Numbered from the stretch's first letter, positions 26,164 through 35,045 are shown. The stretch: DNA of 64,000 nt from CAKRJP01 sp963658085 (GCA_963658085.1 CAVKOU010000007.1:36762-100761), one strand, 5' to 3'. Program-made: numbers and translations. The notes: generated by a model not told the origin, from the sequence alone.

Positions 26164-26226
26164 TTCTTCGTTCTTCCTTTATTCCTTTATTCGTTTTTTC
26201 ATCTACATTACTGATTCACAGATGCC

Positions 26227-26255
26227 ATTATACCTTTTTTTGATGGTGAAGTCAT
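26227..26255 (-). promoter_or_regulatory. Promoter of the GT2-YfhO-GT2 operon
   Basis: ATGACT and TATAAT with 17 bases between them on the minus strand, 64 bases upstream of the GT2 start and touching the stop of the GtrII gene. Confidence 0.45.
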
Positions 26256-27736
26256 CACTTCCATTGGACATAAATGTCCTGATCGTTTTTGTAAATATTC
26301 CATAATTTATCTGCTTCCAAAAGATCCAACGAAGAGCTCTGTGCGGAATCAAAATCAAAAGCTTCCATATTTACATTTAAATTTGTAAGAGTATTAAACC
26401 AATATACATTTGGCCAATAAACCAATTCATTACTCGGAACCAGGTAACATAAAACCGGATAATTTACTAAGGCATTATGATATGCTTTAGAATTACCGCA
26501 CATCTTAGAAACATACAGATTCTGATTATTATCGGTAATATAATGATTCAAATCACTGCCCAGCATAGCGGAATAAGATTCAAAAGTTTCTTTTTGATTT
26601 TCCAGTACGTTTGCATAGGCAAAAACAAAAGAAAGTGTATAATAAACCGTCAAAACCACCGTCAAACCTTGAACGTAATTAAGATAGTTCCTCTCCCGCC
26701 AGGTTTCTCCAAGCAAAATAATCAAAATTCCCACAAATATAGCAAAACCATATCCATATCGAATCTGGCTTGCTGCCAGACATGTGGAAAAGAACATATA
26801 CGCTCCATAGCTTAAAACGGAACTTAACAGCAAATATAAACAAACAACCACAACTGCTACTTTTTTGTCGATACAGCTTTTCCCTATCATATGGATGAGA
26901 AACATCACAAAGACCAAGGCAAAAATACAGAGCCAAAGTCTGCTACACTGAGCTTTATAGGTTTTAAAATAGCCATTCAAATTGTGCCAAACGGTAATCG
27001 GCATCTCTTTCAAAGGTGCCAGAGTTGTGGCATCTCCTCTCTGGGAAAGTTCTGGATTAAACTGTATTTCTATGATATAGGCAAGCATCGCTGCGATGTA
27101 AGCCAGGGCACCTAGTGTGATCTTCCTAATCAGCTTTTTAATGTCGTTATTATTAAGCACTTCTAATAAAACCATGGTCAAAAACACCACAAGGTATACT
27201 CCCGAGGACGCCTGATAGGAGTTGCACATCAAGAATACCCCTATAAAAGAGGTGGCAAAAAAGATTCCTGCATGTTTATAAAAGAAAAGAAATGGCACCA
27301 CGGAAGCCAATATAGATAAACACATGTAGGGGCCATCAAATCTGAAACTAATGCAAGACAAAAACCAGGGATTCAAGCCCACAAAAACAGAGCCGATTGC
27401 AGAAGCCAGAGAAATCTCTTTTGTATCATTATTATGAAAGACAGTTATTAAGATCACACTGACTAAAGTCATGATCAGGGCACTTAGAAGAAAGGTCATT
27501 AACCCCAAATCTGTCAAATGCCTGCTGCCTTGAACCGCGTAAGATGCATATTCACTAAAATACCTGGAATAGCTGGCAGCAAAACCTGTCAATCCCGTGA
27601 TTCGTCTGGATGTGTCATCAATATAAGGATAGTTCACAATGCCAATCGAACAGACACCCACACAATAGATTGCAAAAATCGCATAAATTTTCTTTTTATT
27701 AAGTTTATAAAATTCAACCAATCCCTCAAAACTCAT
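26255..27736 (-). CDS. GtrII-type integral membrane glucosyltransferase
   Basis: 493 residues with about ten membrane helices. N-terminal Y-P-Y-I-D-D-T-S-R-R is the acidic first extracytoplasmic loop typical of GT-C enzymes and the GtrII family, followed by G-L-N-P-W-F-L-S-C-I-S-F-R-F-D-G-P-Y. GtrII proteins take a sugar from a polyprenyl carrier and attach it to a surface polysaccharide. GGGAG precedes the ATG. The gene lies upstream of the GtrB-like gene in the same direction, completing a GtrB plus GtrC-type set; a GtrA flippase is not seen here. Confidence 0.85.
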   Translation of the reverse strand: MSFEGLVEFYKLNKKKIYAIFAIYCVGVCSIGIVNYPYIDDTSRRITGLTGFAASYSRYFSEYASYAVQGSRHLTDLGLMTFLLSALIMTLVSVILITVFHNNDTKEISLASAIGSVFVGLNPWFLSCISFRFDGPYMCLSILASVVPFLFFYKHAGIFFATSFIGVFLMCNSYQASSGVYLVVFLTMVLLEVLNNNDIKKLIRKITLGALAYIAAMLAYIIEIQFNPELSQRGDATTLAPLKEMPITVWHNLNGYFKTYKAQCSRLWLCIFALVFVMFLIHMIGKSCIDKKVAVVVVCLYLLLSSVLSYGAYMFFSTCLAASQIRYGYGFAIFVGILIILLGETWRERNYLNYVQGLTVVLTVYYTLSFVFAYANVLENQKETFESYSAMLGSDLNHYITDNNQNLYVSKMCGNSKAYHNALVNYPVLCYLVPSNELVYWPNVYWFNTLTNLNVNMEAFDFDSAQSSSLDLLEADKLWNIYKNDQDIYVQWK

Positions 27737-27763
27737 ACAAATCTCCCATTCACATTCCCTCTA

Positions 27764-27878
27764 AAAGCACTATATCTCCTATTTCCCCACATCTATCCTT
27801 AAAGCTCTACATCTCCTATTCTCCTCATACACTAACCTCAAAGCTCTATATCTTCTATTCTCTCCGTATTCTATCCTA
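27764..27878. repeat. Three imperfect tandem copies of a 37-39 base unit
   Basis: Units begin at 27764, 27801 and 27840, each with AAAGC-CT-ATC-CTATT and a C/T-rich end. They lie in the gap between the kinase-like gene and GtrII. An open frame through them encodes E-N-R-R-x-R-A-L-R repeats but overlaps a terminator and is not convincing as a gene. Confidence 0.65.
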
Positions 27879-27912
27879 AATCCACCCGGAACACAACTAC
27901 TAAACGAAAAGC

Positions 27913-27957
27913 AAAACAAGCTGTACCCCAGCAAATACAAGGGATACAGCTTGTTTT
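27913..27957 (-). terminator. Terminator after the cytidylate-kinase-like gene
   Basis: Long arms (AAACAAGCTGTA plus CCC/GGG with a one-base bulge) and an 11-base loop, followed by a T-rich stretch on the minus strand, four bases after the stop codon. Confidence 0.75.
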
Positions 27958-27960
27958 TAT

Positions 27961-28566
27961 TTACCAAAATTTCTTTTTCACAGCCTCTGCCAAAAACTCT
28001 GCAGTTCCATCTACACCGAAGAGGCTGCTGTCGATCAGGATATCTTTATACCGCTTGTCATCCGGAAGATATCCTGCATATTGCATATGATAGGAATTTC
28101 TCGCCTCATCTACGGATTTGATCATTCTTCTGGCTTCTTCCTCTTCCAATCCCAGATCCTTGATACAATGCTCTAGCCTCGCTTCATAAGATGCATAAAT
28201 ATAAATATGCAGGCTATTCTTAACCTCACTCAGAATAAAATCCGAGCATCTTCCTACTATAATACAATCATCCTTTTCCGAGAGAAACTCTATGATATTT
28301 TTTTGGGTATCAAAAATCTTATCCTGGGTGTTGCTGGTTCCTTTTCCCAGGGGAAATACCATCCTGGAAAATGGATTCACTGCCTGTTTTACGGCTTTTT
28401 CCTCTTCTTTATCGATAACAGAAATAGGAAGTTTTAATTTCTGTGCTGCCTGATCCACGATATCCCGGTCATAGTATTCAATTCCCAGAATCTCACTCAT
28501 TTTCTTTGCAATGGGGCGCCCCAGACTTCCGAACTGTCTCGTAATCGTAACTACATAATGCTCCAT
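27961..28566 (-). CDS. Cytidylate kinase-like family protein
   Basis: 201 residues from the ATG at 28566 (AGGAGG seven bases upstream); the frame is open back to 28596 without a ribosome site. I-T-R-Q-F-G-S-L-G-R-P-I-A takes the place of a P-loop and Y-D-R-D-I-V, I-I-V-G-R-C-S-D-F-I-L and a C-terminal I-D-S-S-L-F-G-V follow, as in the Cytidylate_kin2 family that is common in Clostridia. These are distinct from true Cmk and their substrate is not known. It follows the NhaC gene by 51 bases, likely in one transcript. Confidence 0.85.
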   Translation of the reverse strand: MEHYVVTITRQFGSLGRPIAKKMSEILGIEYYDRDIVDQAAQKLKLPISVIDKEEEKAVKQAVNPFSRMVFPLGKGTSNTQDKIFDTQKNIIEFLSEKDDCIIVGRCSDFILSEVKNSLHIYIYASYEARLEHCIKDLGLEEEEARRMIKSVDEARNSYHMQYAGYLPDDKRYKDILIDSSLFGVDGTAEFLAEAVKKKFW

Positions 28567-28617
28567 TCTATATCCTCCTGCTCTTTTAGCCATCAATCAT
28601 TACATATCTACCTAGAA

Positions 28618-29976
28618 TTATAGCACAAAGCCCACAACCACAAAACAAATAGTGGACAGAACACTTGCTATGATTACATAAGGAATCTGAGTCAGAGCAT
28701 GTTCTATGTTGTCCACACCTGAAGACTGTGCTGCAAGCAGGGTTGCATCTGAATAAAAGCAGGCATGACTTCCAAAAGTTCCTCCGGAAATAACTGCTGC
28801 CATGATAAGCACCGGATTGGCACCAAGCGCCGCTCCTAACGGAAATACGATTGGAGTAATAATAGAACTCATTCCCCAGTCAGATCCTGTGGTAAAGGCA
28901 AGAACCGCACCAAGAATAAATACCATAGCCGGAAATACGGTAGCAAAGAGGAATGGCTCGGAAAGCTCTATGATATACTCCGTCATTCCCATCTGTCCGG
29001 AAAGATCTTTTAAGACAAAGGTAACTAATAGCATTGTCAGAGTAGGGAGCATATCTCCAAATCCCCGGATCATACTGCTTAAAAATTCCTCTACCGTAAG
29101 AATCTTTCTTGGCACATACAAAATAAAACAAACAATCAGCGCAAGTATGACGGCATTTAAAATATCACCGGATACAACAGCAACAGCAACCAGCACTCCC
29201 ATAGGGATCAGGAAATTCCAAATATTTCCTTCATCATCCTGTTCCGGATCCTCGTGGTTATATTTTCTGCTGGCATCGGAATACACCTTTCCCGTTTCTT
29301 GTACTCTCTGATACGCTTTTTTCATAGACCCCAGTTTCGGCATCCATCCCATAACAAAGAGAAATACGATGATCAAAGTAATAATAGGATAAAACAAAAA
29401 TGGAATGGCCTTTACATAGGCACCCATGGCACTTGTCACTCCCAGAGCTTTCACACTGTCCTGTTCAAAAAACAGACTGGCATAAAATACAGCCCAAGTA
29501 GAAAACGGAAGCAACACACACACCGGGGCACCGGTAGAATCCAAAAGATAAGCCAGCGTTTCTCTTGGAAGCTTCTGCTTATCGCTAATCTTCTTCATAC
29601 AGGTACCGATGGACAATACATTCAGATAATCGTCCACAAAGATCAAAATTCCCATGATAAAGGTTGTAAGCATGGTCTTTCTTTGTGTATTACAAACCTT
29701 GGAAATATACTTGGAAAATCCAAAACTTCCTTTAGAGTCAGTCAGTAGACTAATAAGTCCACCAAACAGCAGACACACCAGCATGACCCATACATTTTCA
29801 GCCAACATATCCTGAAGGGACTGACTCCACCCTGAGAGAAAATCTTTTCCATAGAGAAATATCGCAGCAATCATGGAACCTGCAATCATGCATTCCACAC
29901 AGCGTCTTGTAACTACTGCTCCTACGATGATGATAAGCGTGATAATAATCGCAATCAGTCCTAAATTCAAATCCAT
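28618..29976 (-). CDS. NhaC family Na+/H+ antiporter-like transporter
   Basis: 452 residues with 11-12 membrane helices. F-V-D-D-Y-L-N, L-L-D-S-T-G-A-P-V-C-V-L-L-P-F-S-T-W and F-T-T-G-S-D-W-G are conserved NhaC-family stretches; the last includes polar residues in a membrane helix. NhaC relatives include amino-acid/amine antiporters as well as sodium-proton exchangers. Its place next to aldehyde dehydrogenase and putrescine aminotransferase genes suggests uptake or exchange of an amine or amino acid, an inference only. AGGAGG precedes the ATG. Confidence 0.88.
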   Translation of the reverse strand: MDLNLGLIAIIITLIIIVGAVVTRRCVECMIAGSMIAAIFLYGKDFLSGWSQSLQDMLAENVWVMLVCLLFGGLISLLTDSKGSFGFSKYISKVCNTQRKTMLTTFIMGILIFVDDYLNVLSIGTCMKKISDKQKLPRETLAYLLDSTGAPVCVLLPFSTWAVFYASLFFEQDSVKALGVTSAMGAYVKAIPFLFYPIITLIIVFLFVMGWMPKLGSMKKAYQRVQETGKVYSDASRKYNHEDPEQDDEGNIWNFLIPMGVLVAVAVVSGDILNAVILALIVCFILYVPRKILTVEEFLSSMIRGFGDMLPTLTMLLVTFVLKDLSGQMGMTEYIIELSEPFLFATVFPAMVFILGAVLAFTTGSDWGMSSIITPIVFPLGAALGANPVLIMAAVISGGTFGSHACFYSDATLLAAQSSGVDNIEHALTQIPYVIIASVLSTICFVVVGFVL

Positions 29977-30009
29977 ATATCAGTCCTCCTTTTAGGAATA
30001 TTACCCGCT

Positions 30010-31488
30010 CTAATGCTCATACCATCCTACTGTTCCTGGTTTTAGATTAATATTAATCTGTTTGATCTCCTGATATTCTTCCAGTCCGTGAACCCCCAGT
30101 TCTCTTCCGATTCCACTCATCTTGTAGCCTCCCCAAGGTGCTTCATTAAACGTTGGATTATAGCAGTTGATCCATGTAATTCCGGCACGGATTTCCTTGA
30201 TCACGTGCATAGCTCTGGAAATATCCGAGGTAAATACAGCTCCCGCCAGACCATACGGGGTATTGTTTGCCATATCAATAGCTTCCTGCTCGGTCCTAAA
30301 TGTCTGCACCGTCACTACCGGTCCGAAGATTTCTTCTTTTACGATGGTCATATCATCGGTACACTCATCAAATACAGTCGGTCGGATAAAATATCCTTTA
30401 GCACACTCTCCTTCTGTATAGCGTTCGCCACCGCAGAGAACCTTTGCTCCTTCCGCCTTTCCTTTTTCAATATAAGCCAACACCTTTTTCATATGGCTCT
30501 TTGAAACCATGGCTCCCATATCCGGATTCTCCATAGGATTTCCGATGGTTATGGCATTTGCTTTCTTCACTAACCTTTTTACAAATTCATCTTTGATGCT
30601 TTCTTCTATGATGATTCTGCTTCCTGCGGAACAGATTTCTCCCTGATTTAAAAAGATGGCAATCATGGCCCACTCTACGGCTCCGTCAAGGTCAGCGTCT
30701 GCAAAAATCACATTGGGCGATTTTCCACCAAGCTCTAATCCTACCTTCTTTACGTTTGAAGCAGCCTGTCGCATAATACTCTGTCCCACCTCGGTACTTC
30801 CTGTAAAAGTTACCATGTCTACATCCTTATTTCCGGCAAGCTCATTTCCGATGATTCCGCCTGGTCCCATGACAAGATTTGCCACACCCTTTGGCAGTCC
30901 ACACTCCTCAAAAATCTCAAAGAGTTTGATGCAGGACAGTACACATACAGAAGCCGGTTTAAATACCACACTATTTCCTGCCGCAATGGAAGGTGCCAAC
31001 TTCCATACTCCCATAAGAAGCGGATAGTTCCAAGGTGTGATCTCAGCGCATACACCTACCGGCTCATGAACAGTATAACTGTGCATTTCTCCAAAACCGG
31101 AATTTACATCATAGCAGCCACCGTGTGGAGTCTTGATCAAGCTGGCATAGTATCGAAAGCAGTGCACTGCATCATCCACATCTGCCTGAGCTTCTCTATA
31201 GGGTTTTCCCATATCCAAGCAATCAAGCCTGGCAAATTCCTCACTTTCTTCCTCCAGTTTGTCTGCAATCTTAAGAATGATATCTCCACGAGCTTGAGAA
31301 TCCATATCTCTCCATTCCCTTGTCTCGTAAAAGGACTTTTTTGCTGCTGCCACTGCGCGTCTTGCATCCTCCAAGGAAGCCTCCGCAATCTCTGCAAGCA
31401 CCTCACCATTCGCCGGATTGATTGACTGAAAAGTCTTCCCTTCACTTCCTGTTACCCATTCACCATCAATGTATAATTTCTTTATTTC
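30010..31488 (-). CDS. Aldehyde dehydrogenase family protein (aminoaldehyde/betaine-aldehyde type)
   Basis: 492 residues from the ATG behind AAGGA. Catalytic Glu in L-E-L-G-G-K-S-P and catalytic Cys in Q-G-E-I-C-S-A-G-S-R; T-P-W-N-Y-P-L and F-T-G-S-T-E-V-G bind NAD. The closest subfamilies by pattern are betaine-aldehyde and gamma-aminobutyraldehyde dehydrogenases. With the putrescine aminotransferase immediately upstream it would oxidise 4-aminobutyraldehyde to GABA. The NhaC gene is 33 bases downstream. Confidence 0.92.
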   Translation of the reverse strand, partial: EIKKLYIDGEWVTGSEGKTFQSINPANGEVLAEIAEASLEDARRAVAAAKKSFYETREWRDMDSQARGDIILKIADKLEEESEEFARLDCLDMGKPYREAQADVDDAVHCFRYYASLIKTPHGGCYDVNSGFGEMHSYTVHEPVGVCAEITPWNYPLLMGVWKLAPSIAAGNSVVFKPASVCVLSCIKLFEIFEECGLPKGVANLVMGPGGIIGNELAGNKDVDMVTFTGSTEVGQSIMRQAASNVKKVGLELGGKSPNVIFADADLDGAVEWAMIAIFLNQGEICSAGSRIIIEESIKDEFVKRLVKKANAITIGNPMENPDMGAMVSKSHMKKVLAYIEKGKAEGAKVLCGGERYTEGECAKGYFIRPTVFDECTDDMTIVKEEIFGPVVTVQTFRTEQEAIDMANNTPYGLAGAVFTSDISRAMHVIKEIRAGITWINCYNPTFNEAPWGGYKMSGIGRELGVHGLEEYQEIKQININLKPGTVGWYEH

Positions 31489-31574
31489 CATACTATCCTT
31501 GTCTCTTTCTGCAAACACTTACTTCACGTTTCTACAAACTCACCGTTTCCACATACACTCGTTTCTTATACAAA

Positions 31575-31614
31575 AGAAAAGAAGCACAATTTCATTTTTT
31601 ATGAAATATGTGCT
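31575..31614 (-). terminator. Terminator after the putrescine aminotransferase gene
   Basis: AGCACA-ATTTCAT and ATGAAAT-TGTGCT pair (31583-31614), and the minus strand continues with TCTTTTCTTTTG. It lies between patA and the aldehyde dehydrogenase gene. Confidence 0.65.
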
Positions 31615-31684
31615 CCTTTGCCCATTGTCTTTCTTGTAAATTTGTCTTTCCTATAATCTACAGCTGTTCAATACAGCCCTGTTA

Positions 31685-33052
31685 TTATTTTAAGGTTGCC
31701 TTTACATCTGCAAGCGCCTCATCGAATCTGGAGATTACATCCTTAATATCCTGATCAGAGATGACTGCTGTAGGCTCAAAACGAATCGTCTTTGCATTAA
31801 CCAAGGTTCCTGCTGTCATAACCCGTCTTGCAAATAATCCCTTAGATGCTTCATATCCAAGCTCGCAGGTATGGAATTCAACAGCAAGCATCAGACCTGT
31901 TCCACGAACCTCCTGGATAATCTCCGGATACTTCTCTGCCAGTCCTTCAAGGCCTGCCTTTAAGACTTCACCCTTAGTCTTGCATACTCCCGGGATATCA
32001 TTTTCAAGCATATACTTAATCGTTGCGATAGCTGCTGCACAGCATAATGGGTTTCCACCAAAGGTAGGAGATCCAAGTAACCATGGATTCTCAACCAACT
32101 GATCTACCCACATAGATGGCTTACAGATAATACCCGTAATAGGAAGGATTCCACCACCGAAGGCCTTACCATAGGTCATGATATCCGGTGTCACTCCCTC
32201 TGCTTCGCATCTCCACATAGTACCTGTACGTCCCATACCGGTCTGAATCTCATCAAAGATCAGTGCCACTCCGTATTCATCACAGATTTCTCTGACTTCT
32301 TTTAAATATCCCTTTGGAGGAATGATTACACCGGCTTCTCCCTGGATTGGCTCAAGAATCACGGCTGCAACCTTCTCTCCAACTGCTGTCAGGTTACGGA
32401 TCGCTTTGCGCATATCCTCAGCATTTCCATATTCTACGTGCTGTACCTGCTGTACCATTGGTGTGTAAGGAACGCGGTAAGTAGATTTACCACCCATGGA
32501 AATAGCTCCCATTGATTTTCCGTGGAAAGCGCCTACGGTAGAAATATACCAACGTCCGCCGGTTGCGATACGAGCAAGCTTTAATGCCATCTCTACGGCC
32601 TCTGCACCACCATTGGTAAAGAAGCAATATTGTAAATCTCCCGGTGTGATATCTGCCATTGCTTTTGCCAAATATCCACGAAGAGGATCTAAAAGCTCCT
32701 GAGAGTGAAGAGCCTGATGATCAAGCTGAGCTTTCACTACGTCTAAGATTTCTTTATTACGATGTCCGCAGGTATAAATACCAAAACCACCAAGACAGTC
32801 GATAAATTTTTCTCCATTTAATCCGTAGCAGTAGGCTCCTTCATCCTGCCACTCCAATACTGCGCCTCCTTCGGAGTCTGAAGATACGGATTTACGATAT
32901 TTTAACCATCCGGGGCTTACAAAATTATCAAAATGATCCAAAGTCTCTGCCACCATTGCTTTCTTTTCTTCTGCCGGAATATCCTTTGTATCTGTTTCGA
33001 TGAGTCTGATGACTCTGTCAAGATCTTTGATTACCTGTTTGCTGTCTGCCAT
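31685..33052 (-). CDS. patA: Putrescine aminotransferase, class III PLP enzyme
   Basis: 455 residues from the ATG at 33052 (AAGGAGG five bases upstream). The body tracks E. coli YgjG/PatA closely: Y-R-K-S-V, F-I-D-C-L-G-G-F-G-I, L-H-S-Q-E-L-L-D-P-L-R, A-F-H-G-K-S-x-G-A, I-F-D-E-I-Q-T-G-M-G-R-T-G and the PLP lysine in Y-G-K-A-F-G-G-G-I-L-P. It transfers the amino group of putrescine (or cadaverine) to 2-oxoglutarate; the product aldehyde would go to the adjacent dehydrogenase. It is divergent from a GAF-LuxR regulator. The 5' leader carries two stem-loops, annotated separately. Confidence 0.93.
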   Translation of the reverse strand: MADSKQVIKDLDRVIRLIETDTKDIPAEEKKAMVAETLDHFDNFVSPGWLKYRKSVSSDSEGGAVLEWQDEGAYCYGLNGEKFIDCLGGFGIYTCGHRNKEILDVVKAQLDHQALHSQELLDPLRGYLAKAMADITPGDLQYCFFTNGGAEAVEMALKLARIATGGRWYISTVGAFHGKSMGAISMGGKSTYRVPYTPMVQQVQHVEYGNAEDMRKAIRNLTAVGEKVAAVILEPIQGEAGVIIPPKGYLKEVREICDEYGVALIFDEIQTGMGRTGTMWRCEAEGVTPDIMTYGKAFGGGILPITGIICKPSMWVDQLVENPWLLGSPTFGGNPLCCAAAIATIKYMLENDIPGVCKTKGEVLKAGLEGLAEKYPEIIQEVRGTGLMLAVEFHTCELGYEASKGLFARRVMTAGTLVNAKTIRFEPTAVISDQDIKDVISRFDEALADVKATLK

Positions 33053-33068
33053 AATGTCCTCCTTACTG

Positions 33069-33086
33069 CCGGTAAATTTGTACCGG
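33069..33086 (-). promoter_or_regulatory. Perfect stem-loop just upstream of the patA ribosome site
   Basis: CCGGTA and TACCGG with a six-base loop lie four bases before the AAGGAGG of patA. It could expose or hide the ribosome site. The rest of the 33053-33371 gap holds the leader hairpin, a widely spaced inverted repeat and AT-rich promoter sequence; I see no gene in it. Confidence 0.5.
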
Positions 33087-33111
33087 TTCAAATATACTTA
33101 GGTATAAAGAA

Positions 33112-33143
33112 AGCGCATCTGATTAAAAATCTCAGATACGCCT
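33112..33143 (-). promoter_or_regulatory. Leader stem-loop (attenuator-like) of patA, copy A
   Basis: AAAGGCG-ATCTGA and TCAGAT-CGC pair around an AT loop and are followed by TTTCTTT on the minus strand. The upstream gene is on the other strand, so this cannot be the terminator of a preceding gene. The sequence before and in the 5' arm (ATGGTACAAAGGCG, then ATCTGAGA) resembles the hairpins at 38025-38060 and 42392-42432. A TATTAT box directly precedes it, so it would be at the extreme 5' end of the mRNA. Confidence 0.55.
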
Positions 33144-33214
33144 TTGTACCATAATAAATATGCTTCCTTTGTCTGCCTGCTAAGTTTTAGCAAGTATCTG
33201 TTTGACTTGCATTT

Positions 33215-33284
33215 ATGCTATCATTATTTTACTTTCACCGACAATGGTTAGTTTTTGCTATTTTCTGATCATTTTTGATAGCAT
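33215..33284. promoter_or_regulatory. Widely spaced 9-bp inverted repeat between patA and the LuxR gene
   Basis: ATGCTATCA at 33215-33223 and TGATAGCAT at 33276-33284 are exact complements 52 bases apart. They may be a pair of binding sites for the divergent regulator. Confidence 0.35.
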
Positions 33285-33371
33285 CTACTTGTTTTTAAGT
33301 ACTTTTAATGATAGAATAAGCGTAATTTTTCAATTCATAACGTTTATAGTCAGACAATGCAGGAGTCTATT

Positions 33372-34127
33372 ATGGAAAAAAATAAATTTTTAATGATCAA
33401 CGACTTAATTTACGACATACACTTGTGGAAGAGCATTTCCGATATCGATGCCTCTTTTTTTCAGCGTCTGAAAATGATCGTACCATTTGAATATGCCAGT
33501 CTGTTTCTATACGATGAAAAAGCAGACAATCACTTTTCTCTCGGTGCTCCCATCTGCTTTCCCGAATCATTTAAAGAAGCAGAGCTTCTTTACACAAAAT
33601 TTGCCAATGAAGATGACCTTTTGTGGATTCTCCACGGAAAAGAGCCCCAGATGATCAGGGAAAGTGCTGTGCTGGATGATGCACACCGACTAAGTTCCCC
33701 TCTCTATCGCAGATGTTATCAGAAATATGATATTTATGACAGCCTGCAATATACTATCGTTTTTAATCAAAAGCTTCTGGGGGTCCTGACTCTTTTTAAA
33801 ACCCGTCCAAACGGTATTTATTCCACCGATGACGTATATTATCTAAGAGCCATCGCCATGCATCTTAATCCCGTTCTGCACCGACTTCTTCTGGAAGAGG
33901 ATACTTCAAAAACTGAGGAGTTTGATGCATCCTCCTTTATCTCCAAATATCATCTCACAGCAAAAGAAGAAGAAATCTTGAAATACCTTCTCCAATTCCG
34001 GGAAAATGAAGAAATCGCAGAACAGCTGGATATCAGAGTTACCACTTTAAATAAGCACCTGCAAAATCTTTTCCGAAAGCTGGAAGTCCGTTCCCGCTGG
34101 GAACTTTTACGAAAGCTCAATGAATAG
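33372..34127 (+). CDS. GAF-like/LuxR-type transcriptional regulator
   Basis: 251 residues from the ATG at 33372, with AGGAG six bases upstream; the ATG at 33357 has no such site. Residues 1-170 look like a GAF-type sensor (F-E-Y-A-S-L-F-L-Y-D-E near 50, and L-G-V-L-T-L-F-K-T-R-P near 140). Residues about 190-250 are a LuxR helix-turn-helix: L-T-A-K-E-E-E-I-L-K-Y-L-L, then E-E-I-A-E-Q-L-D-I-R-V-T-T-L-N-K-H-L. It is divergent from patA and is the natural candidate to control the polyamine genes. The effector is unknown. Confidence 0.85.
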   Translation: MEKNKFLMINDLIYDIHLWKSISDIDASFFQRLKMIVPFEYASLFLYDEKADNHFSLGAPICFPESFKEAELLYTKFANEDDLLWILHGKEPQMIRESAVLDDAHRLSSPLYRRCYQKYDIYDSLQYTIVFNQKLLGVLTLFKTRPNGIYSTDDVYYLRAIAMHLNPVLHRLLLEEDTSKTEEFDASSFISKYHLTAKEEEILKYLLQFRENEEIAEQLDIRVTTLNKHLQNLFRKLEVRSRWELLRKLNE

Positions 34128-34138
34128 TACTGATAGAG

Positions 34139-34888
34139 TTACAGCAAGAACTCCTTGCACCTCTCCACAAAATCACCGGCCTCATCATAAACTCCATGGC
34201 CATAAGTATCATCATATTCATAACTAGCACAGTCTAGTTCTTTCACCAGTTCTCTCGCGCCTTCCACAGTAGTAACCCGGTCTCCTTTCGCAGCGATCAC
34301 CATTACCGGAGCTTTTATTTTATACAATTCCTCATAGCAGTCAAATGTATTGCAAGCATTGGCAAGTATAATAAACCTCTCATACTCTTCATCTGTAATT
34401 CCCTGATTTGCCTCAATAATCTGATCCTTACAGGCTGCCAGAGTTGCTTCCGAATATACTTTATTCGCAAAACTCTCCAATAGATTCTTTTCATCCTTTT
34501 TCTTTGCAAAAGCAATCCATTGCCCGATAACTTCCGCAGATATAGGATTCGTTCTCGCTAAGGTTGAAGCGAGGATCATATGAGACACTAGCTCCGGATG
34601 ATCAATTGCTAAATATAATCCAATCATTCCACCTTGAGAGGCGCCAAAAATATCTGCGTTTTTGATTTCCAACTGTTTCATGGCCATTGCCGTATCATTT
34701 GCCATTTCGCGAATGGTATAACCTTCTTTGATTTTTCTTGCTCTGTCAAACACATATACCGTATAGTCTTCCGTAAAACTCTCATAAGCATGTCGAATTG
34801 CATCTTCAAAGCCCAGAACACTGTGAATGGATAACCCCGGAATAATCACAAAATTCTTGTCTCCATTTCCGAACTTAATATAATCCAT
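34139..34888 (-). CDS. Alpha/beta hydrolase fold protein
   Basis: 249 residues from the ATG at 34888 behind AAGGAGG; a longer frame reaching 34984 runs into the upstream terminator and is not used. The nucleophile elbow is F-G-A-S-Q-G-G-M, the acid is probably in A-A-K-G-D-R-V, and the His in Y-G-H-G-V-Y-D-E. The oxyanion region reads V-I-I-P-G-L-S. The substrate is unknown; members of this class include esterases, amidases and haloperoxidase-like proteins. It is convergent with the LuxR-type gene. Confidence 0.85.
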   Translation of the reverse strand: MDYIKFGNGDKNFVIIPGLSIHSVLGFEDAIRHAYESFTEDYTVYVFDRARKIKEGYTIREMANDTAMAMKQLEIKNADIFGASQGGMIGLYLAIDHPELVSHMILASTLARTNPISAEVIGQWIAFAKKKDEKNLLESFANKVYSEATLAACKDQIIEANQGITDEEYERFIILANACNTFDCYEELYKIKAPVMVIAAKGDRVTTVEGARELVKELDCASYEYDDTYGHGVYDEAGDFVERCKEFLL

Positions 34889-34982
34889 TTTGTATTGCCT
34901 CCTTCCACTGTTCCTTTGTTTACTTATTTCCAAATCAAGTACAGTTTGACAGAAAAAAACGTTTTCAGCAACAGCGAACAGC

Positions 34983-35026
34983 AAAAATCGCTGTATCTCC
35001 TACATTTACAGGGAACAGCGATTTTT
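34983..35026 (-). terminator. Terminator after the ornithine-cyclodeaminase-family gene
   Basis: AAAAATCGCTGT and ACAGCGATTTTT pair over 12 bp around a 20-base loop, with TTTTT on the minus strand, 19 bases past the stop codon. Confidence 0.75.
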
Positions 35027-35045
35027 TACTCTTTCTCAAATATAT

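Noticed and set aside
27779..27967. 62-residue minus-strand frame through the tandem repeat
   Set aside because: It starts inside the stop region and terminator of the kinase-like gene and has no ribosome site; its regularity only reflects the DNA repeat.
34889..34984. Longer N-terminus of the alpha/beta hydrolase
   Set aside because: The extra codons run into the terminator of the upstream gene, and the ATG at 34888 has AAGGAGG.
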